Source: Melitaea cinxia (taxonomy: Eukaryota; Arthropoda; Insecta; Lepidoptera; Nymphalidae). Taken from it: a stretch of 64,000 nucleotides of DNA. The position numbers and the translations under genes are program-made. Under the pieces are notes generated by a model. It saw nothing but the letters and a program-made list of their open reading frames with translations, was not told where the DNA came from and did not search any database. Positions 24,701 to 36,700 of this stretch are shown piece after piece. The stretch is taken from the NCBI RefSeq assembly GCF_905220565.1, contig NC_059420.1, forward strand, positions 248,001 to 312,000, given 5' to 3'. Every line of letters starts with the position of its first letter. Position 1 is the stretch's first letter.

Positions 24701-27700
24701 CTTTCTTTCTTTGATATGTATTATTTCTGTTTTTGGTGTACAATAAAGTGTATTATTATTATTATTATTATTTGATAAAAAATATATTAATATTAATAAA
24801 TTCATTGACTAGCGATGCGATACGCGACCTAGGCATTTTGGTATCGGCACTGGTTACAGAGTGATCGTCAAAAAGCTTAAAACATCTGCAACGTATACGT
24901 CTGGACCTGTTATGTCTTTGTAAGTAAATAGTTTATATAGTCTATACAAATAAACAAAATTGGAGTGTCTGTTTGTAATATTAAAGTAACCTCTTCTTAC
25001 TAAATGCATATGGATGTTTGGAGAACAGGATGTAAAGTTCCTCATCCCCCATTGAAAAGGGAAGATCCTCCGACCAGACGGATGTTGCGTCTAGTAGGCT
25101 AACGCCCCGAAGGTTGTTGTCGGGATCTTGTATATATACTCAAACACTTTGATAACTTTGATAGCGCGATGCCTACATCGCATAGGATATGTCAGTTTTT
25201 TCTAGTTTGTATGCCGCGCGATAGATGTCGCTACAGATGTACACACGTTGTTTATAACAAAATAGCATTCTTTATAATTTTTGTCTGTCTGTTTGTTTCT
25301 TTGGACTTTCACTGTCAGATAGCTGATTTAATAAGAAGTAACTTAGGCCACTTTTATTTTAAAATTTTTATGCGAACTGAAAAATAGCTATTTTGGTTAA
25401 ATTCTACGCGTACGAAGTCGCGGGCACAGCTAGTTGTAACATAAAACTTGAAAATATAATTGACATAACGCTTAGGCAAAATTTAGTCTAAGACAGATTT
25501 AAGAAGGTTAGACAAGTAGTGAGATTAGCTTTAGTTTTCCTCTAAGGATATAAAATAGAAGATATGTGAGGCGTTTATCGGGTGCAGTGCATATCCGCCA
25601 CCTTTGTAAATACATGGGAAAATTTGTAATCTTTATAATTGTGTTTTCTCGCAAACGAAAAAAACCGACTTTGATTACTTCGACAAGTAATACGTAAGTA
25701 GACGAACAAAATTAACAAATGTACTAGTTGTCCCTACGATTTTCGAGGGTTGCCCTCGATTCCTCTGGGATCCCATCATCAGATCCTGGTTTCCTTATTA
25801 TTTGTTTATTTATTTATTCCATCATCTTATATCTAACATTACAGGATATTATTCTGATGCGTTAGTGTCGTTGTCGTATATATGTAGAATGTAAATACAT
25901 GTCATATGAAGATAAAAATACAAAAATTGACATCAAATTCAATTCCATTATTTCATTTAAGAAAACAAAACTAAGTTATTACTAAAAATTCACAATACAT
26001 AGCCAAATAACATAATCTATATTAATAAAAACTATAATAATTTCGTCAATTCAATAATTTTCATTAAAAAATAAAATAAATTAAAACCAATAAATAAATT
26101 TAAACCTAGCCTATTATGGTACCACACCAGGGATATCTCCTTTACAACAAAAACAAAGAATTATCAAAATCGGTTACGTAAACGTCGAAGCTATCCCCGA
26201 ACATCATAAATAAAAAATTGAGTAACCTCCTCCTTTTTTGAAGTCGGTTAAAAATTGTGTAATCCCAGAGACGCGACGGGCAAGTGTCAGTACCGGTTCG
26301 CGTTCGACGTGAACGCGCGGGACGCGAGCGGCCAGACGGCGCTGTACGTCGCCTGCACCCTGGGCAACGCGGCCGTCGTGGACGCGCTGCTGGCGCACTC
26401 CGTGCCCGTGCTCCAGGTGCGTCGGCACTGACCAGCTCTGCACTACACTTGTGGCGTAGCAGGGGGGGCAACATACCCGGGCGCTACTCACAAAGGGGCG
26501 CCAGTGGTCCACGAAACATAAAGTTGCTGGATTTCATTAGATGGTTTTCGAATTGGGGGGGGGGGGTGGTTGCTAAAAGGGTAATGTGCCCGGAGCGCGA
26601 GTTAAGCTCGCTACGTCACTGACTACACTACAATGCAAAACTACATTACAATTAGGGCTGCCAGATTCAAGCACGTCGTTTCCGGGACAATTCGAGGATT
26701 ACGAATTCGGTCGGTTGAAAAATATACTAAAATTGATAATATTTTTTGTAAGTCGCTAGAAAACTGGTATTCGAAATCCGGGACAATCAACTATAATTCC
26801 TGGACACGGGACAAGACACGTAATTCCGGGAAAACCCCGGATTTCCCGGCCATCTGGCAACCCTAACTACAATACATTACATTAATATTGCATACTACAA
26901 TATAGCATAGTATAGTCCAGTATAGTACTGTACGCTAAGGTACAGTATACTGTACTACGGTTAGTACAAAAGGATTGTGTTTGGATTTGGTTGTGTGTGG
27001 ATTGTATTGTGTGGGTAAGAAAGTCATCTTAGTGTAGACAATAATTGATAATAGAATTATCTATAGAGCAACTTCGCTTCTATATCTTATCATCTCTCCC
27101 AAGCCGTGTCAGCCTCAGCCGGCCAGTTCCGAGCCGGGCCCGCCGCAGACGCCGGTGGACAGCAGTCCGCAGCGCGCCGGCATCTCGCTCGGCATACACG
27201 CCATCGTCAGCAAGCTCACCGGTGCCGCGCCCAGGAACAGTGCTGTGAGTTGTTTATTTACACAACTAGGACGGAGAACAAGCGTATGGCTCACCACTGG
27301 ATGGTAGGCGGTTACTGTAACCTGTAGACGTCTGCAGCGCCAGAAGCATCGCAAGCATGTTGCCGACCCTGTCCCTGACCGTGTCCAGGAGCTCTGGCCA
27401 GTTACATCTTACAAAATATGTTATAGATAATAGTGTTGCTAAAGACCATTTGCCCATTGAAATGAAGAGTGTACTGTTTGATTGAGTTTAATTTGAAAAC
27501 ATAGATATCATGATTACATACAGTGCGTGAACGCGTGTGATGTGAGTGAATGCGTGAAAAAGTTTGTGCGTAAGTGATTGCGTGTGTCAGTGAATGTGTG
27601 TATGCGTGTGTGAGTGCGTTTGTGCCTGCGTTTGTGACTGCGTACAAGAGTGCGTGTGTGTGCGTACATGAGTGCGTATGTGTGCGTACATGAGTGCGTG

Positions 27701-30692
27701 TGTGTGCGTGCATGAATGCGTGCGGGTCTGTGCGTGAATACACGTTTCATGTTGTGTATGTGTAGAGTGTGTATAGTTTCTCGTATTACTATTGTTGATT
27801 AAATACGTACATGCACTATGTCCGGCAGCCGGCGCCGGCCGCCGCGGCCGGGCAGCGCGTGCGCGCCGTGCGCGTGGAGGCGGCGCGCGGCGCGGACAGC
27901 TGCGTGGCGTGCGCGGCGCGCCTCAACCACGTGCGCGTGCTGCGCCGCCTGCTGGCCGCCGGCGCGCGCCCCGACGGGACCGCCGCGCCGCCGCAGGTGC
28001 GCCACCACACGACCCCCCCCCCCACACACCACACCCCCCCACCCCCCCACACGCCGCAGTAACGTGCCCGTGCGCAGGAGGAGGGGCGCGAGGCGCGGCG
28101 CCGCTCCCGCAGCGCGTCGGTGTCGCGCACGCGCTCGTCCGCCTCCCCGTCGCCCTCCGCCGTGCGCGCGCCCTTCGCCGACGACCGTGAGTGCTGAACT
28201 TATCAGATTATTTATACTCAAATTAACGCGGGTGAAGCCGCAGGACACAGCCAGACTATAAACTGACTTTGTTTCACAATTATACATGGGCACATGGAAC
28301 TTCGCAATCTAAGAGTTTATGGTTCGTCACTGCAGGAGACGGGCCCTGGACGGCGCTGGCGGTGGCGGCGCGCGCTAAAAACGTCCAGGTGGCGGAGATA
28401 CTGCTGGCGGCCGGCGCCACGGACCCCGGCGGTCGAGCGCTGCGCGAGTTCGCCAGACACGGTCTCTCCGAGCTCCTGGCGGCGCTGCTCGCCACTAAGG
28501 TGGGTCGTTTCTGGATACCATTTGAATTTGAGGGAGTTCTAGAACACAGTCCGTGCTCAGAGGTCAAAAATATAACTGAGAGGGAACTAGGTTAAAATTC
28601 CTCTGGATCAGTGCTAAAAATTAGCATTGCACGGGGATCAATTCTGGGTCCTTTTTTAAATACACATAAATGATGTACCATCTTACGTTAAGGAAATTTG
28701 TGATATAGTGGTATTTGCTGATAATTACATCGCTTACTTTTAAAGTTCATGAGAAAAAAGTAAATTAAGACGAACTTTCAGGTCCTTAAGGTTCCTTAAG
28801 GAGTATATTTTTAATTTGTAAAATGATGTCTCAAATATCCTTTTCAAGTGTACTTAAAATACAGCGATTTTTGCCAATGTAAGCAAGTGCTCGTACATTC
28901 TCCTCTTAGAAGCGTCCCAAGTTATTAGTAACGAGAAAACTGGACGCAGAAATATTGGTCGAGAATAAGCGATTCTCGATAGGAATATGGACAAAGTTAG
29001 GAGATTGGAACTTGTTTAAAATAGGATACCAGAATAATTATCGATGGTTGACTAGTGTTGGCGAAAATGGTAATGGTTCGGAGTTGGTTAGAGATTTGTT
29101 CGCCCAGGCGTACCCGGACCCCGACTACAAGCTGGACAAGTCGCGCGTGTCGCAGTGCGTGCTGAACACACGCGACGCTGACCCGGCGCTGTCGTACAGC
29201 GCGCGCTGCCCCACCACGCCCGTCATGGTCAACTGGCGCGAGCTGCGCTGCCAGCTGTCGCACCTGCGGTGAGCCCACCTCCGTCTGTACCACTACCAAC
29301 ACCAGTGTCACCACCAGTAAGACAGCCGGTACCTGATAATGTACCGCTAGATGACTAGACATACAGGAACAGCGTCTCCATGGCGCTGAGGCTTAATTCC
29401 AGTTAAGATAATAACATAAAAGCAGTCGGTCAGTTATCAGCGGACAAAATATCGGGTCATAAAACATCCAATATTTGGGTATAATTTAAGACTCACCCTT
29501 TTAGACCCTCCGTAATGTACTATAAATACTCTGCCAATACAAAACACCACTCTCATGAAGGAAGCCTGAAAAATATCCAGTTCTCAAGTATTTTTTTTTT
29601 TTTCGTGTGGTGAGTGAGATAGCCTGAGGTTTTGAGAAAAGTTACGGTTAAAGTATACAACGCGCTGGCAAAATTCCTGATTATGTTGGCCTCCATAGGC
29701 AATACCATGTTACCATCAGGCGAACTGTGCGTTTTTGCCATCTATAAATGATGGTAAAAAGGAGAAGAGCTAGAATCCTAGTAACCCACCGTGTGATGGC
29801 AGAATGCGCTGGCTGGTGTCGGCGGCGCTGCGCGTGAACCCGCGCCTCAGCGCCGCGGCCAGCGCCTCGCTGGCGCTCACCCGCCTCGAGCTGGCCAACA
29901 ACGAGCTGCGGCTGCTGCCCCGGGAGCTCTTCTCGCTGCAGAGTCTCAGGTGAGCGAGGGGTGGCAGTGAGCTGGTTCTGTCAAGGTGGCGAAATGACTG
30001 TTAACCCTGAACTGGCCAACAACGAGCGGTTCTCGCTGCTGCCTGAACTGTATTTTCTAGCATGGATTACTGCTAATATACTTATTTGATAAGCTATTAT
30101 CCCACTGTACACATTTCATGGCAATAAAGATTATTATTATTATTCCACTGAATTGGTCCTTCGAGCCGGATCTAAAGAGCAAGACCTCGATTGTTTGGAT
30201 TGCTATTGCATTTATTTATTTTTTATTAATTGTGTATATTCATTTATGTTTCCTTTTTCATACATTCATTTTTCTATTATAATACTCTCCCAGGCTCCCA
30301 CGATACTCTCAGCCATCAACTTGCTAAAGTAAATAAATCTTGGTGAAACAGATACCTGAACGCGGCTCAAAACAAACTGGAACGTCTGCCGACAGCGAGT
30401 GATCCCTTCGAAGACGAAGTAGACGGCAGGCAGCGCCGCGGCAAGAAGCAATCGAAGAGGAGCGCCGAGGTCTACACCGCACCTGTTTTGCAGGAACTTT
30501 ATTTACAGGTAAATGTATAAATCACTCTCAACTTAATATATCCAATACCAACCCTGAAAATTGTAAAAATTTGGAGAGGTTCACAGAACAATTGAGGAGA
30601 TCTGTTATCTATTTTATAATTGACGTAAAATAAAATAATTTGTATTAAAATAGTAATTGCGTGTCTTTTAAATAATTTACATCAAACAAAGT

Positions 30693-30724
<32 letters not shown>

Positions 30725-33700
30725 CATCATCATCATCATCATCAACAACAACATCAACATTAACATCAACATCAACATCATCATCAACATCATCATTAAC
30801 ATCATCATCAACATCATCAACATCATCATCAACATCATCATCATCATCATCAACAACATCATCATCAACATCATCAACATCATCATCACATCATCATCAT
30901 CATCATCATCATCATCATTATCATTATCATCATCATCATCATCATTCGAGCCTATCGCAGTCCACTGCTGGACATAGGCCTCCACAAGTTCGCGACAAAA
31001 TGGCGTGAACTCATGTGTGCTGCCCATAGTCACCACGCTGGGCAGGCGGGTTGGTGACCGTAGTATAAAGGCGTATAATAAAACCGAATACTAACAGAGA
31101 CTTACTCTAGCTTTTGTCGCACTACCTTCATCTAGTACTTGCCAGGTAAAACTAAACGGACACTAGGCTAGACCGTGTATATATATATATATATGGCTAT
31201 ATGTATGGCTAAGAATACGCTGCTTTTTCATAAACAATACTGTATGTTTTCCTAGAGGCACTTAATATTTATGCTTCTAAACTTCTTCAGGATAATCGTT
31301 TAGAAGAACTTCCCCCGGAACTCTTCTCCCTCCCGTCCCTGACCAGTTTGGACGTTTCCAACAACAAGCTTCGCGCGCTCCCTCCTCAGATGTGGCAAGC
31401 GCCCGCCCTGAGAGACCTGAACGCCGCCCTAAACCATCTGAAGGAACTGCCCAATGGGGATGAGGTAAGGTCCAACAATATCCAATAAAGGATATTGTAT
31501 TGTAGGTATCAGTTTGGATATTGAGTGCTAGGAATAGAGTGGGGATCAGTACAAAAATTCAATAGTCATTATGATCTGAAACCGTGCCGATAATTGTACG
31601 TGACTCAGCATTTTAGCCTGAAACATCCCACAGCTGGACATAGGCCTCTTTCTTCATGTGGGAGATGGATTAAAGCTTAATCCACCACGCTGCTCCACTG
31701 CGGGTTGGTGGATATATTCCCTACTATGGGTAACGGTCGCTATCAGGTATTTATGATAATAAACGACAGCTTAACGTGCTGTCCGAAGCATGGGGGGGAA
31801 ACCCAAAAGGTCAGACATTCAAACCGGAAAGAAATATTTGTACAAATGCAAACATCCGTTCCGAGCGGGAATCGATTGTACGTGACTAGTAATTGGGGTA
31901 TTGTCTACCAAACAGCAGAAAAGCAGCGTGGTGGGTTGATCCTTCTCCTGTATCAACCAAAAATCTTACCAAGACGTATGATTTTTCAAGATTTTCAGAA
32001 TTTCTTGTCCAATTCGTTAAAACTAATTTTAGAAACATGCTTAACTAATTCTGCTCTTGTATTTGAATTATGAATAAGAACAGCTATTTTATCAGATATC
32101 CTTGATTTTATTTTGAACTTAAAACCTCCATAATTTTAGAGAAAGTAATCTTACCGCCAGAAATCTCACCAGCTTTATCCCGTGTGATACCTGAACTAAT
32201 ATTTAGCAGACTCCCAAACGATTTAACAATTAGATCCATATTCGAGACCCGTAAGTGTCGGTAGCGCAGTAGCCCCAGTAACCAGCTAACCCTCGTCCGC
32301 AGGGAGCTCCAGAGACGCCGCAGTCCCCCGCAGAGCCCTCGCCCGGCGCTTCGCCCTCCGTGCACTCTGCTCCGTTCGCTTTTGACCAAACCGTAAGTCA
32401 TGCCATACTAACACGCTAACTATAATCATTGTTGGTATAATCCTAAAAATCTTTTTGCTAAAATTCCTCTTAGATATCTTTACTATTAAATATTAAAAGT
32501 AATGTTAGAGTTATGAAGGTCTCCTTAAAGCTTGACTGGCAGTAGATGATTATGACGTCGTTTTTGACCTGGTGTGCATTTGGAAAAATAATACTAAGAC
32601 TGATATTAATACAGCATCAAGAGAGAAAAGTAGGTTATAAGTCAATCCAATAGTGTCGTTGATACCTTAAATACAATTTGAAGATGATTGTAATTTTTTT
32701 TTTGTACAAAAAGGTTGCCAAATAAGCGTACGGCTCGCCTGATGGTAAGCGATTACCGTAGTTTATAGACGCTTGCAACACCAGGAGCATCGCAAGCACA
32801 TTGCCGAATCTACCTCCAACTCCCCCCCCCCCCGAAGCTCTGGTCTACTTACTCACCAACAGGAACAACACTGCTTGAAAGCAGTATTATTTAGCTTCGA
32901 TTTTCTGTAAGGTCGAGGTACTTCCCAGTATCTTCTATAATGTATTTATTTCACCAAACAGTTTTAAAGTTTCCAATTTACAAGCACCAGAAACTGTGTT
33001 AAAATTTGTTTGATACAAAACAATATGTCCATTATTTGATCTCGGCATTTCTATTAGCCTTATTTAGTTATTAATTTTTATTCATATTAATATTAAAATA
33101 TTTCCCACGATATTTTGTGGTGTTCCAGAAGTCAACTTCTCGCAGTCCATCTCTGGACGTCAGCGAGTCTTCTCATGACGAAGACGACGTGCCCACAATC
33201 GGAAATAGGGCAGGGAACGCTGTGTGAGTTGATTTAAGAATTCCAATTGTATTGCAAGGGAAAATCAATAAAAACACACTTTATAGCCCACAAAGTGGAC
33301 ATATTTCATAGAAAGTTGGCACAAAAGTCTGTCATTATAGCCCACAAAGTGGACATATTTCATAGAAAGTTGGCACAAAAGTCTGTCATTATAGCCCACA
33401 AATTGGATATATTTCATAGAAAGTTGGCACAAAAGTCGGTCATTATAGCCCACAAAGTGGACATATTTCATAGAAAGATGGCACAAAAGTCAGTCATATC
33501 CTCAAGGCCGCACCGCAACACCCGCAACTCCTATATGCTCCGCTCGACGCGTGTTGTGTACGATATCCCATCCCAGATCACGTATCAGATCCACCTTCCA
33601 TGCCACTCCACCTCACCACTGCCCACAGCTGGGCGGAGGCGCGGCGCGCGCACGAGTGGCGCGGCGCGCGCGCGGCGTCCCCGCAGCGCTCGGGCGCGGC

Positions 33701-36700
33701 GGGCGGCAGCCGGCTGGCGGCGCTGAACCTGGCGCACAACCAGTTCTCCTGCGTGCCGCCGCCGCTGGCCTGCCGCGCGCCCGCCCTCGCCAGGCTCAAC
33801 ATGGCCTACAACAACCTCCGGTCAGTGCATCTCTGTATCGTAGCGCGCTGGCGGCGCTGAACCTGGCGCACAACCAGTTCTCCTGCGTGCCGCCGCCGCT
33901 GGCCTGCCGCGCGCCCGCCCTCGCCAGGCTCAACATGGCCTACAACAACCTCCGGTCAGTGCATCTCTGTATCGTAGCGCGCTGGCGGCGCTGAACCTGG
34001 CGCACAACCAGTTCTCCTGCGTGCCGCCGCCGCTGGCCTGCCGCGCGCCCGCCCTCGCCAGGCTCAACATGGCCTACAACAACCTCCGGTCAGTGCATCT
34101 CTGTATCGTAGCGCGCTGGCGGCGCTGAACCTGGCGCACAACCAGTTCTCCTGCGTGCCGCCGCCGCTGGCCTGCCGCGCGCCCGCCCTCGCCAGGCTCA
34201 ACATGGCCTACAACAACCTCCGGTCAGTGCATCTCTGTATCGTAGCGCGCTGGCGGCGCTGAACCTGGCGCACAACCAGTTCTCCTGCGTGCCGCCGCCG
34301 CTGGCCTGCCGCGCGCCCGCCCTCGCCAGGCTCAACATGGCCTACAACAACCTCCGGTCAGTGCATCTCTGTATCGTAGCGCGCTGGCGGCGCTGAACCT
34401 GGCGCACAACCAGTTCTCCTGCGTGCCGCCGCCGCTGGCCTGCCGCGCGCCCGCCCTCGCCAGGCTCAACATGGCCTACAACAACCTCCGGTCAGTGCAT
34501 CTCTGTATCGTAGCGCGCTGGCGGCGCTGAACCTGGCGCACAACCAGTTCTCCTGCGTGCCGCCGCCGCTGGCCTGCCGCGCGCCCGCCCTCGCCAGGCT
34601 CAACATGGCCTACAACAACCTCCGGTCAGTGCATCTCTGTATCGTAGCGCGCTGGCGGCGCTGAACCTGGCGCACAACCAGTTCTCCTGCGTGCCGCCGC
34701 CGCTGGCCTGCCGCGCGCCCGCCCTCGCCAGGCTCAACATGGCCTACAACAACCTCCGGTCAGTGCATCTCTGTATCGTAGCGCGCTGGCGGCGCTGAAC
34801 CTGGCGCACAACCAGTTCTCCTGCGTGCCGCCGCCGCTGGCCTGCCGCGCGCCCGCCCTCGCCAGGCTCAACATGGCCTACAACAACCTCCGGTCAGTGC
34901 ATCTCTGTATCGTAGCGCGCTGGCGGCGCTGAACCTGGCGCACAACCAGTTCTCCTGCGTGCCGCCGCCGCTGGCCTGCCGCGCGCCCGCCCTCGCCAGG
35001 CTCAACATGGCCTACAACAACCTCCGGTCATTGCTGTTTTGTATTATTCCTTGTCAATTTATTTACAAATATTAACACAGTCTTATTTACACAATTAGAA
35101 GAATGATTTAAAAACTAGCTGTACACTATAAGAACCAGTCTCTATTTCAAAAAGAATCATTAAAATCTGTACACCCAGTAAAAAGTGACCAATGTGTGAG
35201 TCGTCAAAATTAATTATGACGATAATATATTCCAATATGCGTTGAAGACAGTGTTACTCGAACTATCGTAAGACATCATGTAAGCGAATAATGGGATAAT
35301 CGAGCAAAAAAATTAGATTTTAAATGCCATAATCTTCGATGGAATAATTTGACCTCGGGATGCCAAACTTCCTGTTTCGTTCAGAATTAATGACTGTCTC
35401 TGATATATATACGTATATATATTGAATGATTACATGATTGTAATAAATCTGCTACAGGTCAATGTCGTACGTGACGTCTTACCCCACCAGCTTGCGGCAG
35501 CTGGATCTCAGTCACAACGAGATCACTTGCTGGCCGAGCTTGCCCCAGGTAAGTGTTTGTTTTGCGTCGAATACAATAATAGATGTATTGTTAGGGTAAA
35601 GTATTTGAAAACAGGTCAATATTTAGCAATCATACTTGTTATTAGCTGCTATTATATAGAATCGATTTTCATATAAGACCCCCGGTGTGAAAATAATATA
35701 AGGCAAAAAATCTACTGAACGAATGATTCGTTACGTACTTGTCTCTCGATAGATGGCGTTACTGGCGTGGTCTAATAATGCCATCGATCGATCGATAGAT
35801 GGCGTTATTTGATTCGTTTATTTACCATTGGATATGGTGTTAATCTTTATCTTAGACTAAGTCTTTTTGTGCCTAATTAAAAAGTCGATCTGAAGGAGTA
35901 AACTTCAGTGCCTCGGAGCTGATATACAGACTTTTTGTTGTGAAATTCTAGTATGAAAGGATTTGCCATTTATATTTTTGTTAATTCTGTTCTGTTCTTG
36001 ATGCATCACAATTTATCAACTATCGTCCAAAAATTTGCGACGAATAACTTCACCGTGTCCAATTTCTTAGTCCTTGATCCAAGACTAGACCAGGTTTCAG
36101 TTGAGTCGAAATAATTTGCATAGTCAACAAATCAGAATCATTTTTTAAAATTTCGCTGTCAAAATAGACACTTTTTTACAGGATTTAATGCCGTCCTAAG
36201 AATCATTAAAGTAAAAAAAAAAGAAAATAAAAATCACGTATTTTACTTTATGACAATGAGTTCGTGTCGTCTCCGTAGGTGGAGAACTTCGGTTCGAGCG
36301 AGGGCGACCCGCTGGCTTGCTTCTGTCCGTCTCGGGAGGCCCGGGCTCGTCCGCGCTCGTCCGGCTCCGTGCGCTCCCAGCTACTGAGTGCGGCCTGCCC
36401 CGCCCGCCGACACCTTCGCCTCGAGGGCCTGCGAACATTGGTGAGTATTTGTGTGCAGTGACTCCGCTTTCTGCCCCGGGAATTATTGGTTCGATTCCGA
36501 CCCTGAGTCTAGGTGTGATATATGTTTGTTGTCATAGAAGCAAAAAAATCTGTACGACACGTGCTTTTAATTCCAGATCCTAGCCAACAATATGCTGACG
36601 CGTATCCAGCTGACGACGGACGATGACGGCCTCGTGCCGACCACTGAGCAGAGCAGTGATGAAAATGATGATGAATGGGTAAGAGGCACAATAAATATTC

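Noticed and set aside
26142..26622. Three overlapping ORFs across exon 5, two on the minus strand
   Set aside because: GC-rich antisense shadows; only the ankyrin frame has splice sites and homology.
27799..28293. 164-codon minus-strand Arg/Gly-rich ORF
   Set aside because: Antisense of GC-rich exons 7 and 8.
30677..31036. Asp/Met-repeat ORF
   Set aside because: Translation of an (ATC)n tract.
33281..33500. CRISPR-like array
   Set aside because: Direct tandem repeats without spacers, in a eukaryotic intron.
33247..33726. 159-codon ORF joining the 54-bp repeat to exon 16
   Set aside because: Wrong frame for the LRR product in exon 16, and it crosses a good intron-exon border.
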